Positions 1-8,325 of a stretch of 17,122 bases of DNA are shown piece after piece. The translations under genes were made by a program, and so were the position numbers. Source of the DNA: JAFAZJ01 sp964437145 (GTDB lineage: Bacteria > Pseudomonadota > Alphaproteobacteria > Reyranellales > Reyranellaceae); the NCBI GenBank assembly GCA_964437145.1, contig CAYTFW010000143.1, forward strand, positions 1 through 17,122, read 5' to 3'. Every line of letters begins with the position of its first letter. The first letter of the stretch is position 1. Below the pieces are notes generated by a model that searched no databases, was not told where the DNA came from, and saw only the letters and a list, made by a program, of their open reading frames with translations.

Positions 1-8
1 CTCATGAT

Positions 9-25
9 GCCGGCGGGACGCCGGC
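9..25. repeat. GC-rich palindrome (REP-like) at the window edge
   Basis: Seven-base arms gccggcg (9-15) and cgccggc (19-25) are perfect reverse complements around a three-base loop. They lie 12 bases beyond the stop of the minus-strand reductase gene. The unit is continued by 'gctccc', a form often seen in dispersed alphaproteobacterial intergenic repeats. It may act as a transcription stop for that gene, but there is no T-rich tail. The element may extend out of the window. Confidence 0.45.
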
Positions 26-37
26 GCTCCCAAAGAC

Positions 38-1024
38 TCACGCCGCGTACAACCCCTTCGACATCGCCTTGCTGACGCTGAGCGCCTCGATGGCATCGAG
101 GGTGGGCGTGTCGAGGCCGGCCTTGCGCGCGAAGGCGACCGGCGCGCGCACGATGGCCTCGATCTCCATCGGCCGGCCGTACTCGTAATCCTGCAGGATC
201 GACGGGCGATGGTCGGGGTAGACGCGCTTGGGGCCGTAGCGCACGTCAGGCGAATCGTCGAGCGTCACGCCATGCGCGGCGGCCACCGCCAGCGCTTCGG
301 CATGCGCGCGGCGCGCCAGGCGGTTGATCATCGGCGTCGCCTGGATGGTGGTGGGCTGCGCCAGCAGCAGGCACAAGGTCGAGCCGGTGAGATTGGCCAT
401 CAGCTTGTGCCAGACGTCGTAGCGGATATCGCGCGTCGCCGGCGAGGCGATGCCGGCGCCGATCAGGGTGGCGCGCAGTCGCTCGATGCGCGGACTCTGC
501 GTGTCGTCGGTCTCGCCGACCCATAGCGTATTGCGATCGGGCGAGATGTTGCGCACCACGCCGGGCTCGATCACGTGGTTCGACGAGGTGACCACGGCGC
601 CGATGGTGCGCGCGTGGCCCACGGCCTTCGCCAGCGCGCCGCCGGGATCGAGGCGCGACAGATCAGGCGCCGCCGGCCGCGCGGAGCCCAGCCCATGCGC
701 GTACCACCAGGGAATGCCGTTCTGCACGAAGACCACCGGCGTCTCCTTGCCCAGCAGCGGCGTCACGGTCTCCGCCAGCCCCGGCAGGCTGCACGCCTTC
801 ATGGTCGAGATCACGACGTCCTGCGGGCCGAGATCGGCCGGCCGATCGCTGGCCTTCACCTTGACGTTGAATCTCTTGTCGCCGCTCAGCATGGTGAGCC
901 CGCGCGCCTTGATCGCGTCGAGATGCGCGCCGCGCACCACGACCGACACCTCGTTGCCGGCCAACGCCAGGCGCGTGGCGAAATTGCCGCCGATCGAGCC
1001 CGCCCCGAACACACCAATCCGCAT
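38..1024 (-). CDS. 2-dehydropantoate 2-reductase family protein (ketopantoate reductase, PanE/ApbA type)
   Basis: The 328-residue protein belongs to the family that reduces 2-dehydropantoate to pantoate with NADPH in the cytoplasm, a step of pantothenate and CoA synthesis. The N-terminus has a Rossmann dinucleotide-binding loop, G7-A-G-S-I-G12. The fold continues with VVVRG, which follows the second strand, and VVFVQNG near residue 100. The C-terminal ApbA_C domain holds VWHKLMANLTGS; K207 with N211 matches the spacing of the catalytic Lys and Asn in E. coli PanE. GRPMEIEAI near residue 285 is the usual late family motif. The protein is longer than E. coli PanE (303 residues), mainly through an insertion at about 105-130. 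The ATG start has a GAAGG-like ribosome site about 10 bases upstream. Many soil bacteria carry several paralogues, so it may act on another 2-oxoacid; no pantothenate gene is adjacent. The gene diverges from the hydrolase gene at 1178. Confidence 0.9.
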   Translation of the reverse strand: MRIGVFGAGSIGGNFATRLALAGNEVSVVVRGAHLDAIKARGLTMLSGDKRFNVKVKASDRPADLGPQDVVISTMKACSLPGLAETVTPLLGKETPVVFVQNGIPWWYAHGLGSARPAAPDLSRLDPGGALAKAVGHARTIGAVVTSSNHVIEPGVVRNISPDRNTLWVGETDDTQSPRIERLRATLIGAGIASPATRDIRYDVWHKLMANLTGSTLCLLLAQPTTIQATPMINRLARRAHAEALAVAAAHGVTLDDSPDVRYGPKRVYPDHRPSILQDYEYGRPMEIEAIVRAPVAFARKAGLDTPTLDAIEALSVSKAMSKGLYAA

Positions 1025-1177
1025 GACGCATGTACCTTCTATCGCGCGAACAACCCGCCGAACGCCGGCGCTGCGATGTTGTCAGCGGGCCGGATCAAGC
1101 GATATTAGTCCATGGGGCCAACGATGCGAGAGCGCAGGTCGCCGGAATCACCATGCAACCCATGATGGAGGGCGACG

Positions 1178-3250
1178 ATGAAGCTCACAGAGGCCAACGT
1201 GGCGACCCGTTTCGCCATCTCGCGCAAGGAGTTCGACGACTTCCGGCGCGACCAGCAGAATCTGGGTTTTCGTGTGCGATCGCTTTCGATCTCGGGGCGG
1301 GACGCGCTCGGAGCAGGTGAACCGCACTACACCGTCGTCATGGTCAAGGAGGTGGATCCTCCATCCACTCGGACTTTCCCAGCCCTGACCGCGAGTGAGT
1401 ACGACGAGAAGCTCGATACAATGAAGAAGGAGGGTTTCGGCGCGCAGATCGTCTCGGCCACCGGCACCGCCCTCAACGCGACCTACGCCGCGGTGTTCCG
1501 CAAGACCGGGCGGTTTCCCTTTGTCAGGCTCAGCATGTCCGCGGACGAGTTCGAGGAACAAAATCTCAAGCACCGCAAGGCGGGCCGGATCCTGATTTCG
1601 ATGGACGCGTTCGGCGACGCCCTCAACACGCGTTACTGCGCCGTATGGGATCGCAACGTGAGCAGGATCGCCTGGACGGTGGCGCTCGGTCTCAAAGATC
1701 CCAAGCGACAGCAGACGTTCGAAGCGATGCGTGCGAGCCGCGCACGACCGGCCATCGCCGCGATCACGCTACTTGACGGGATGACGCACGTCTATGTCGA
1801 TTCCCGCACCGGCCGATGGGAGTCCCGCTCCGGCCTGTCGCTGGCCCAGATGAAGGCCATGCGGAAATCGGAGGCCGACGAGGGCCGATTCCCGACCTGC
1901 ATCGCGGCGGTTGGCATGGGCGACGCCACCGTCTTCTCGGCGATCTTCGACACGCAATCGGAGCCACAGCCTCGCCAGTTCAAGTCGACAGGCCCCACTC
2001 TCTCCACCGCCAGCGCCGACGTAGTCGCCATCGACAATGAAGTCGAGGACTTCATGACGAAGCAGAACCTGCGCGGGGCGGCCCTGGCCATCGTCAAGGA
2101 TTCCAAGCTGGTGTTCGCGCGCGGCTACAGCCTCGCCGAGCCGGACTATCCCGCGATCACGCCGGAGACACGCTTCCGTTTGGCCAGTGTTTCCAAGACG
2201 TTCTGTGCCGTGGGGATCTGGCGACTGATCCAGAAGGGCGATCTTGACATCGACGACAAGCTGCAGACGCTGCTCCAGGTCAAGCAGGCGGACGGCGACC
2301 CGCCGGCCGATCCCGACTTCGGCAAGATCACCGTGTGGCACCTGCTCGAAAGCCGATCGGGCATCGATCAGGAGAGTGTCAACAAGGCGCTTGCCGACTG
2401 GCGCGATTCGTCGCGACCGCAGCCCGCGACGGCGAAGGACATGATCCACTGGATCGCCGCGCAGGACCTCGTCGGCGTTCCCGGTTCGCGGCTTACATCG
2501 GTCTATGGCAACACCGACTACTTTCTCCTGGGCCTGATCCTCGCCAAGCGATCGGGCAAGAACACTTTCGAGGAGGCGCTCAAGCACGTCGTGCTCGACC
2601 CGCTCGACATGACCCGTACGAGAGGCTGTCGCTCCCGCAAGGAGGACCAGGCACCGGACGAAGCCCCCTATCACCTGACCGCCCACATCGAGGACGATGG
2701 CAAGCCCGAGTCGGTCCATCTGAAGACGGCGATCAGCATGGTCCACTCGGACAGGCGAATCGTGGCCCACCAATATGGCGGATACAACCTCGAGCTGGGC
2801 AGTGGATCCAGCGGCCTGTCCTCTTCCGTCATCGACATGGCCAGGATCAGCGCGCTGTTGACCTCGACGAACCCGAACAACCCCGTGCTGTCACCGAGCA
2901 CCATCGACAGGATGCTGAGCCTTGCGGCACTCGCGACCGAAAACGAAGCGGAAACCAAGGATCACGGCTATCATGGCTTCGATGGCGTGACGGTGGACCG
3001 CGATGCCAACGGAGTCCGCGTGAGCTTCTCGGCTTCGAAGGGCGGCAGCATCCAGGGCTCGCGTGCCAGCATCAGGATCCAGAAGAATGGGCTCAGCCTG
3101 CTGTTCGCGTACAACGGCAACCCCGATGACGCCGCGACCAAGGGCAGCTGGGCCACGCGCTTCGGCGACGCCGCCAAGAACGTGAGCTGGGGGAAAGGCG
3201 ATCTGTTTCCCAGCTTCGGCATGAAGCCAATCAAGCAACCCGAGTTCTGA
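1178..3250 (+). CDS. Tandem-repeat plus beta-lactamase-like serine hydrolase
   Basis: This 690-residue protein has two parts. Residues about 8-275 hold five degenerate repeats of about 45-50 residues. Each has an acidic helix such as SADEFEEQ or TASEYDEKL, then a strand ending in a form like TYAAVFRKTG, RYCAVWDRN or VFSAIFDTQ. They resemble the bacterial tandem repeat (BTRD1-like) domain. Residues about 290-680 form a class C beta-lactamase / serine hydrolase domain: catalytic S337-V-S-K340, then Y443-G-N445, then K621-G-G, in the order expected for this fold. The same overall architecture is known in fungal polyglycine hydrolases, so a peptidase or esterase role is as likely as antibiotic hydrolysis. 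No signal peptide is evident at the chosen ATG, which has a GGAGGG ribosome site six bases upstream. The true substrate is unknown. The gene stands alone, diverging from the reductase gene and followed by the bkd operon. Confidence 0.85.
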   Translation: MKLTEANVATRFAISRKEFDDFRRDQQNLGFRVRSLSISGRDALGAGEPHYTVVMVKEVDPPSTRTFPALTASEYDEKLDTMKKEGFGAQIVSATGTALNATYAAVFRKTGRFPFVRLSMSADEFEEQNLKHRKAGRILISMDAFGDALNTRYCAVWDRNVSRIAWTVALGLKDPKRQQTFEAMRASRARPAIAAITLLDGMTHVYVDSRTGRWESRSGLSLAQMKAMRKSEADEGRFPTCIAAVGMGDATVFSAIFDTQSEPQPRQFKSTGPTLSTASADVVAIDNEVEDFMTKQNLRGAALAIVKDSKLVFARGYSLAEPDYPAITPETRFRLASVSKTFCAVGIWRLIQKGDLDIDDKLQTLLQVKQADGDPPADPDFGKITVWHLLESRSGIDQESVNKALADWRDSSRPQPATAKDMIHWIAAQDLVGVPGSRLTSVYGNTDYFLLGLILAKRSGKNTFEEALKHVVLDPLDMTRTRGCRSRKEDQAPDEAPYHLTAHIEDDGKPESVHLKTAISMVHSDRRIVAHQYGGYNLELGSGSSGLSSSVIDMARISALLTSTNPNNPVLSPSTIDRMLSLAALATENEAETKDHGYHGFDGVTVDRDANGVRVSFSASKGGSIQGSRASIRIQKNGLSLLFAYNGNPDDAATKGSWATRFGDAAKNVSWGKGDLFPSFGMKPIKQPEF

Positions 3251-3296
3251 TATCGGCGACGATCCGATATTGCTGTCGCGCTGGATCGGTCAATAT
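3250..3296. promoter_or_regulatory. Nested dyads upstream of the bkd operon (candidate operator)
   Basis: ATATCGG (3250-3256) and CCGATAT (3264-3270) are perfect reverse complements spaced by seven bases. ATATTG (3267-3272) and CAATAT (3291-3296) form a second, overlapping dyad. This is one of the few AT-containing patches in the area and lies 34-80 bases before the bkdA1 ATG. Known bkd operons are often controlled by Lrp-type BkdR, which binds imperfect AT-rich palindromes. The assignment here is inference, and no regulator gene is in the window. Confidence 0.35.
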
Positions 3297-3329
3297 GCCT
3301 CCGCAGAGAGGCCCAACCGGGAGCGCACG

Positions 3330-4562
3330 ATGTCGGATCTCAAGCCGCTGACCTTCCACGTGCCGGCGCCCGCCGTGCGGCCCGGTGGCACGCCTGATTT
3401 CCGCGACGTGAAGATCCCGCCGGCCGGCTCGGTCGACCGGCCGCCGGTCGACGTCGCACCCGAGGATATCCGCGATCTCGCCTTCGAGATCATCCGCGTG
3501 CTCAACCGCGACAGCGAGGCGGTCGGTCCATGGGCCGGGCTGCTGAGCCACGAGGAGCTGCTGGACGGTTTGCGTCACATGATGACCTTGCGCGCCTTCG
3601 ACGCGCGCATGCAGATGGCGCAGCGCCAGGGCAAGACCTCGTTCTACATGCAGCACATGGGTGAGGAAGCGGTGAGCTGCGCCTTCCGCAAGGCGCTGTC
3701 GCCGGGCGACATGAACTTCCCGACCTATCGGCAAGCCGGGCTGCTGATCGCCGGCGGCTATCCGATGCTCGACATGATGTGCCAGATCTATTCCAACGAG
3801 CGTGACCCGCTGAAGGGCCGGCAGCTGCCGGTGATGTATTCCTCGCGCGAGCACGGCTTCTTCTCGATCTCCGGCAATCTCGCGACGCAGTTCGTCCAGG
3901 CGGTGGGCTGGGCGATGGCTTCGGCGATGAAGCGCGACACCAAGATCGCCGTGGGCTGGATCGGCGACGGCTCGACGGCGGAATCGGATTTCCACTCGGC
4001 GCTGGTCTTCGCCTCGACCTACAAGGCGCCCGTAGTGCTGAACATCGTCAACAATCAGTGGGCGATCTCGACCTTCCAGGGCATCGCGCGTGGCGGCTCA
4101 GGCACCTTCGCCGCGCGCGGCCTGGGCTTCGGCATTCCGGCGCTGCGCGTCGACGGCAACGATTACCTCGCGGTCTACGCCGTCGCGAAATGGGCGATCG
4201 AGCGCGCGCGCTCGAATCTCGGGCCGACCTTGGTCGAGTACGTCACCTACCGGGTCGGCGCGCACTCGACATCGGACGATCCTTCGGCCTATCGCCCCAA
4301 GACCGAGTCGGACGCCTGGCCATTGGGCGATCCCGTGCTGCGGCTGAAGAACCACCTGATCCGCGAAGGCGCGTGGAGCGAGGAGCGGCACACGCAGGCG
4401 GAAGCCGAGATCCTCTCCACCGTGATCGCGATCCAGAAGGAAGCCGAAAGCCACGGTACGTTGCACTCCGGCCCGCACCCCTCGGCACGCGACATGTTCG
4501 AGGGCGTCTACGAGGAGATGCCCCCCCATCTGCGCCGCCAGCGCCAGCAGGGAGGCGTGTGA
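3330..4562 (+). CDS. bkdA1: Branched-chain 2-oxoacid dehydrogenase E1 component, alpha subunit
   Basis: This is the thiamine diphosphate (TPP)-dependent decarboxylase subunit of the branched-chain 2-oxoacid dehydrogenase complex. With E1 beta it decarboxylates the oxoacids of Val, Leu and Ile and acylates the E2 lipoyl group. The chosen ATG gives 410 residues, the length of the Pseudomonas BkdA1 protein. It starts with the typical MSDLKPLTFHVP and ends with HLRRQRQ near the C-terminus, as in that family. The TPP and magnesium motif runs from G212-D-G214 to N241-N242. Stretches such as NERDPLKGRQLP and FPTYRQ are strongly BkdA1-like rather than pyruvate dehydrogenase-like. A TTG in frame at 3270 would add 20 residues with no family support. 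bkdA2 follows 103 bases downstream, an unusually large gap for this operon, filled by a palindromic element. Confidence 0.95.
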   Translation: MSDLKPLTFHVPAPAVRPGGTPDFRDVKIPPAGSVDRPPVDVAPEDIRDLAFEIIRVLNRDSEAVGPWAGLLSHEELLDGLRHMMTLRAFDARMQMAQRQGKTSFYMQHMGEEAVSCAFRKALSPGDMNFPTYRQAGLLIAGGYPMLDMMCQIYSNERDPLKGRQLPVMYSSREHGFFSISGNLATQFVQAVGWAMASAMKRDTKIAVGWIGDGSTAESDFHSALVFASTYKAPVVLNIVNNQWAISTFQGIARGGSGTFAARGLGFGIPALRVDGNDYLAVYAVAKWAIERARSNLGPTLVEYVTYRVGAHSTSDDPSAYRPKTESDAWPLGDPVLRLKNHLIREGAWSEERHTQAEAEILSTVIAIQKEAESHGTLHSGPHPSARDMFEGVYEEMPPHLRRQRQQGGV

Positions 4563-4571
4563 TGATGCGCT

Positions 4572-4645
4572 GGGGCCGCGCCACTCCAGTGGCGCGATCT
4601 TCATGGTGGCGGCGACAAGACGCGCGACTGGAGTCGCGCGCCCCC
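4572..4645. repeat. Paired palindromes (BIME-like) between bkdA1 and bkdA2
   Basis: Two perfect nine-base stems stand 24 bases apart: cgcgccact/agtggcgcg (4577-4596, loop cc) and cgcgcgact/agtcgcgcg (4621-4640, loop gg). The second is the reverse complement of the first except for one base pair that is swapped on both arms. The outer flanks gggg and cccc also pair, so the whole element can fold as two hairpins or one large cruciform. It fills most of the gap between two operon genes and encodes no protein of its own. Confidence 0.75.
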
Positions 4646-4665
4646 AGCAAAGAGAAGGCCCGACC

Positions 4666-5679
4666 ATGACCCGCCGGACGATGGTCGAGGCGATCCGCGA
4701 CGCGATGGACGTCTCGATGCAACGCGACGACAACGTCGTCGTGTTCGGCGAGGACGTGGGTTACTTCGGCGGCGTGTTCCGCTGCACCCAGGGCCTGCAG
4801 CGCAAGTTCGGGTCGAGCCGCTGCTTCGATGCGCCGATCAGCGAGCTGGGCATCGTCGGCACGGCGGTGGGCATGGCGGCCTACGGGCTGCGGCCCTGCG
4901 TCGAGATCCAGTTCGCCGACTACATGTATCCCGCCTACGACCAGATCGTGTCTGAGGCGGCAAGGTTGCGCTATCGCTCCAATGGCCAGTTCACCGTGCC
5001 GATGGTGGTGCGCATGCCCACCGGCGGCGGCATCTTCGGCGGCCAGACGCACAGCCAAAGTCCGGAGGCGCTGTTCACGCATGTCTCCGGCCTGAAGACG
5101 GTGGTGCCGTCCAATCCCTACGACGCCAAAGGCCTGCTGATCGCCGCCATCGAGGACAACGATCCGGTGATCTTCCTCGAGCCCAAGCGACTCTATAACG
5201 GCCCGTTCGATGGCCACCACGACAGACCGGTGACACCCTGGGCGCGCCATGCGCTAGGCGAGGTGCCCGATGGGCACTACACGGTGCCGTTGGGCAAGGC
5301 CATCGTGCGCCGGCCCGGCACCGCCGTCACCGTGCTGGCCTATGGCACCATGGTCTATGTCAGCGAAGCGGCGGCGGCGGAGACGGGTATCGACGCCGAG
5401 GTGATCGACCTGCGTACCCTGGTGCCCTACGACCTCGAGACCATCACCGCGTCGGTGAACAAGACCGGCCGCTGCGTCGTCGTGCACGAGGCGACCTTGA
5501 CCTCGGGCTTCGGCGCGGAACTCAGCGCGCTGGTGCAGGAGACTTGCTTCTATCACCTCGAAGCCCCTGTCATGCGCGTCACCGGCTGGGACACGCCCTA
5601 TCCGCACGCCCAGGAGTGGGACTACTTCCCGGGACCGGATCGCGTGGGTCGCACGCTCAAGGCCGTGATGGAGGCCTGA
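4666..5679 (+). CDS. bkdA2: Branched-chain 2-oxoacid dehydrogenase E1 component, beta subunit
   Basis: This is the partner of BkdA1; the alpha2beta2 E1 heterotetramer forms the TPP site at the subunit interface. The 337-residue length matches BkdA2 (about 339). Visible family features are the N-terminal MVEAIRDAMD helix, FGEDVGYFGGVF, the DAPISE motif with its conserved Glu, GLRPCVEIQFADY, GGQTHSQSPEA, LEPKRLYNGPFDGHHDRPV, and the transketolase C-terminal domain with CVVVHEA and GWDTPYPHAQEWDYFPGP. These are diagnostic of the branched-chain rather than the pyruvate enzyme. The ATG at 4666 is preceded by AGAGAAGG and agrees with the family start; an upstream in-frame ATG at 4603 lies inside the palindromic element and is rejected. 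The stop at 5679 is one base from the bkdB start, so the two are probably translationally coupled. Confidence 0.95.
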   Translation: MTRRTMVEAIRDAMDVSMQRDDNVVVFGEDVGYFGGVFRCTQGLQRKFGSSRCFDAPISELGIVGTAVGMAAYGLRPCVEIQFADYMYPAYDQIVSEAARLRYRSNGQFTVPMVVRMPTGGGIFGGQTHSQSPEALFTHVSGLKTVVPSNPYDAKGLLIAAIEDNDPVIFLEPKRLYNGPFDGHHDRPVTPWARHALGEVPDGHYTVPLGKAIVRRPGTAVTVLAYGTMVYVSEAAAAETGIDAEVIDLRTLVPYDLETITASVNKTGRCVVVHEATLTSGFGAELSALVQETCFYHLEAPVMRVTGWDTPYPHAQEWDYFPGPDRVGRTLKAVMEA

Positions 5680-5680
5680 G

Positions 5681-6928
5681 ATGGGCGTGCGCATCATCAA
5701 GCTGCCGGATGTCGGCGAAGGCGTCGCCGAGGCCGAGGTGGTGGAGTGGCACGTGCAGGTCGGCCAGTCGGTGCTGGAGGACCAGGTGCTGGCCGCCGTG
5801 ATGACCGACAAGGCCACGGTCGAGATCCCCTCGCCCGTCGCCGGCAAGGTGCTGGCGCTGGGCGCCGAAATCGGCGGCGTGCTCGCCGTCGGCGCCGAGC
5901 TGGTGCGCCTGGAGGTCGCTGGCGAAGTCGACGCCGAGGTCTCCGCCGCGCCGCGCGAAGCGGCGCCGAAGCCGCCCGTCGCCATGCCGACGCCCGCACC
6001 CGAGCGCGAGGCGCCGCCGATCGCGACGACGCGCGCGCCGATCGGACCGCCGCGCGCGGCGGGCGAGAAACCGCTCGCCTCGCCGGCGGTGCGCCGTCGC
6101 GCGCGCGAGGTCGGAATCGATCTGCGGCAGGTGCGCGGCTCGGGCCCGGCGGGTCGCATCGGCCACGAGGATCTCGACGCCTTCCTGCGCGGCGCCAGCG
6201 GTCCGGCGAAAGCCGGCGCGCGCGGCGCCAACACCGATGTCGAGACGGTGAAGGTGATCGGCCTGCGCCGACGCATCGCGCAGAAGATGGCCGACTCCAA
6301 GCGGCGCGTGGCGCACTTCTCCTATGTCGAGGAGGTCGACGTCACGGCGCTGGAGGAGCTGCGCGCCTCGCTCAACGCGCGGCAGGACAAGACGCGCCTC
6401 ACCCTGATGCCGTTCCTGATGTTGGCGCTGGTCAAGGCGGTGGCCGAGTTCCCCGGCATGAACGCGCTCTACGACGACGAGGCCGAGACCATCGAGCGCC
6501 ATGGCGGCGTGCATATCGGCATCGCCACGCAGACGCCCGCCGGATTGATGGTGCCCGTCGCGCGCCATTGCGAGGCGCGCGATCTGTGGGACTGCGCGGC
6601 CGAGGTGCGTCGTCTCGCCGAGGCGGCGCGCGAAAGCCGCGCCAGCCGCGCCGAGCTTTCCGGCTCGACCATCACCATCACCAGCCTGGGCGCGCTGGGC
6701 GGCATCGTCACCACGCCTGTCGTCAACCGGCCTGAGGTGGCGATCATCGGCGTCAACAAGCAGGTGGTGCGCCCGGTGTGGCGGGATGGCCAGTTCGTGC
6801 CGCGCACCATGATGAACCTGTCGTCGTCCTTCGATCACCGCGTGATCGACGGCTATGTCGCCGCGCAGTTCGTGCAGCGCATCAAGGCGCTGCTGGAGAC
6901 GCCGGCGACGATCTTCATGGAGTCCTGA
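5681..6928 (+). CDS. bkdB: Branched-chain 2-oxoacid dehydrogenase E2 component (dihydrolipoyl acyltransferase)
   Basis: This 415-residue core subunit moves the branched acyl group from its lipoyl arm to CoA. Domains in order: one lipoyl domain at about 3-77 with the lipoylation site K44 in MTDKATVE; an Ala/Pro-rich linker at about 88-130; an E3/E1-binding domain at about 131-170 (ASPAVRRRAREVGIDL, then GSGPAGRI); and the acyltransferase domain from about 185 to the end. The catalytic motif is H386-R-V-I-D390-G in SSFDHRVIDG. A single lipoyl domain fits bacterial BkdB. The ATG overlaps the end of bkdA2 in a TGAGATG arrangement, and the lpdV ATG follows one base after the stop, so translation is probably coupled across all three. 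The gene's context in a bkd operon, with BkdA-type E1 genes, argues against a pyruvate or oxoglutarate E2. Confidence 0.94.
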   Translation: MGVRIIKLPDVGEGVAEAEVVEWHVQVGQSVLEDQVLAAVMTDKATVEIPSPVAGKVLALGAEIGGVLAVGAELVRLEVAGEVDAEVSAAPREAAPKPPVAMPTPAPEREAPPIATTRAPIGPPRAAGEKPLASPAVRRRAREVGIDLRQVRGSGPAGRIGHEDLDAFLRGASGPAKAGARGANTDVETVKVIGLRRRIAQKMADSKRRVAHFSYVEEVDVTALEELRASLNARQDKTRLTLMPFLMLALVKAVAEFPGMNALYDDEAETIERHGGVHIGIATQTPAGLMVPVARHCEARDLWDCAAEVRRLAEAARESRASRAELSGSTITITSLGALGGIVTTPVVNRPEVAIIGVNKQVVRPVWRDGQFVPRTMMNLSSSFDHRVIDGYVAAQFVQRIKALLETPATIFMES

Positions 6929-6929
6929 G

Positions 6930-8321
6930 ATGGCCGAGCTCACCACCAAGGTGCTGGTCATCGGCGGCGGGCCGGGTGGCTATGTCTGCGCCATCCGCGC
7001 CGGCCAGCTCGGCCTCGACGTCGTGCTGGTCGAACGCGGCGGCGTCGATGGCGGGCTGGGCGGGACCTGCCTCAACGTCGGCTGCATTCCGTCGAAGGCG
7101 ATCATCCACGCCGCCGAGGCCTATGCGCACGCGATTGAGCAATCGACCGCCGCGCCCTTCGGCATCCGTGTCGAGCGACCCAGCCTCGACTTCGCGCGCA
7201 CCATCGAGTGGAAGGACGGCATCGTCGGCCGGCTGACGTCAGGCGTGGCCGCACTGCTCAAGCGTCATCGCGTGCGTATCGTCGAAGGCCACGCCACGAT
7301 GATCGACGGCAAGACCTGCCAGGTCGAGACCGATACCGGCACCGATCGCATCCGCGCCGAGCACGTGGTGCTGGCCACCGGCTCGCTTCCGGCGTCGATC
7401 CCGTCCCTGCCCTTCGGCGGCCGCGTGATCTCCTCGACCGAAGCGCTGGCGTTAACCGCGGTGCCGGACCGACTCGTGGTCGTCGGCGCCGGCTATATCG
7501 GCCTGGAGCTGGGCACCGCCTTCGCCAAGCTCGGCGCGACGGTGACGATCCTCGAAGCCGAGGATCGCATCCTGCCGGCCTACGACGCGGAGCTGGTGCG
7601 CCCGGTGGCGCGGCGGCTGAGAGAGCTGGGCGTCGAAGTGCTGACCGCGACACGCGCGTCAGGGCTGAGCGAGTCCGGCGACGCCGTCATGGTCGGCCCG
7701 CGTGCCATCGCCGCCGACCGTATCCTGGTCGCCACGGGACGGCGCGCGCGCGTCGAGGGCTTCGGGCTGGAGCGGCTCGACCTGACGATGAACGGCCACG
7801 TCGTGCGCATCGATGAGCATTGCATGACCTCGATGCGCAATGTCTGGGCGATCGGCGACGTCACCGGCGAGCCGATGCTGGCGCACCGCGCCATGGCGCA
7901 AGGCGTCGTAGTGGCGGAGCAGATCGCCGGACACCGCCGCGCCTTCGACGCCCAGGCGATCCCGGCGGTGTGCTTCACCGATCCCGAGATCGTCACCGTC
8001 GGCCTATCTCCCGATGAGGCGCGCAAGAGCGGCCGCGAGGTGCTGACGGCAAGCTTCCCCTTCCAGGCCAATGGCCGCGCGCTCTCCATGGCGGCCGAGG
8101 ACGGCTTCGTGCGGGTGATCGCGCGCGCCGACAACCACGTGATCCTGGGCATCGCCGCCGTCGGTCAGAAGGTCTCCGAACTCGCCGGCGGCTTCGCGCT
8201 GGCGCTGGAGATGGGCGCACGGCTCGAGGATATCGGCGGCACGATCCATGCACATCCCACCCTGGGCGAAGCCTTCCACGAGGCCAGCCTGCGCGCGCTG
8301 GGCGAGGCGTTGCATATATAG
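6930..8321 (+). CDS. lpdV: Dihydrolipoyl dehydrogenase (E3) of the branched-chain complex
   Basis: This 463-residue FAD flavoprotein reoxidises the E2 dihydrolipoyl group with NAD+. Visible in order: the FAD-binding GGGPGGYVCAIRAGQLG near residue 10-26; the redox-active disulfide C47-L-N-V-G-C52; the NAD-binding GAGYIGLELG at about 188-197; AIGDVTGEPMLAHRA, the second FAD contact; and the catalytic pair H442-P-T-L-G-E447 in the dimerisation domain. The length is normal for the family. The ATG at 6930 overlaps the bkdB end in TGAGATG and fits the usual start; an open frame extending upstream to 6855 lies inside bkdB and is not used. As last gene of the bkd operon it is most like lpdV, but E3 may be shared with other 2-oxoacid complexes. 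The TAG stop is four bases before a long inverted repeat. Confidence 0.94.
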   Translation: MAELTTKVLVIGGGPGGYVCAIRAGQLGLDVVLVERGGVDGGLGGTCLNVGCIPSKAIIHAAEAYAHAIEQSTAAPFGIRVERPSLDFARTIEWKDGIVGRLTSGVAALLKRHRVRIVEGHATMIDGKTCQVETDTGTDRIRAEHVVLATGSLPASIPSLPFGGRVISSTEALALTAVPDRLVVVGAGYIGLELGTAFAKLGATVTILEAEDRILPAYDAELVRPVARRLRELGVEVLTATRASGLSESGDAVMVGPRAIAADRILVATGRRARVEGFGLERLDLTMNGHVVRIDEHCMTSMRNVWAIGDVTGEPMLAHRAMAQGVVVAEQIAGHRRAFDAQAIPAVCFTDPEIVTVGLSPDEARKSGREVLTASFPFQANGRALSMAAEDGFVRVIARADNHVILGIAAVGQKVSELAGGFALALEMGARLEDIGGTIHAHPTLGEAFHEASLRALGEALHI

Positions 8322-8325
8322 TCAC

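Noticed and set aside
1025..1177. Clear promoters in the divergent gap between the reductase and hydrolase genes
   Set aside because: Apart from the ribosome sites I could find no convincing -35/-10 pair or dyad in these 153 bases.
5254..6961. Long minus-strand open frames opposite bkdB
   Set aside because: They overlap an unambiguous E2 gene with lipoyl and catalytic motifs, and their products are repetitive Arg/Ala/His sequence.
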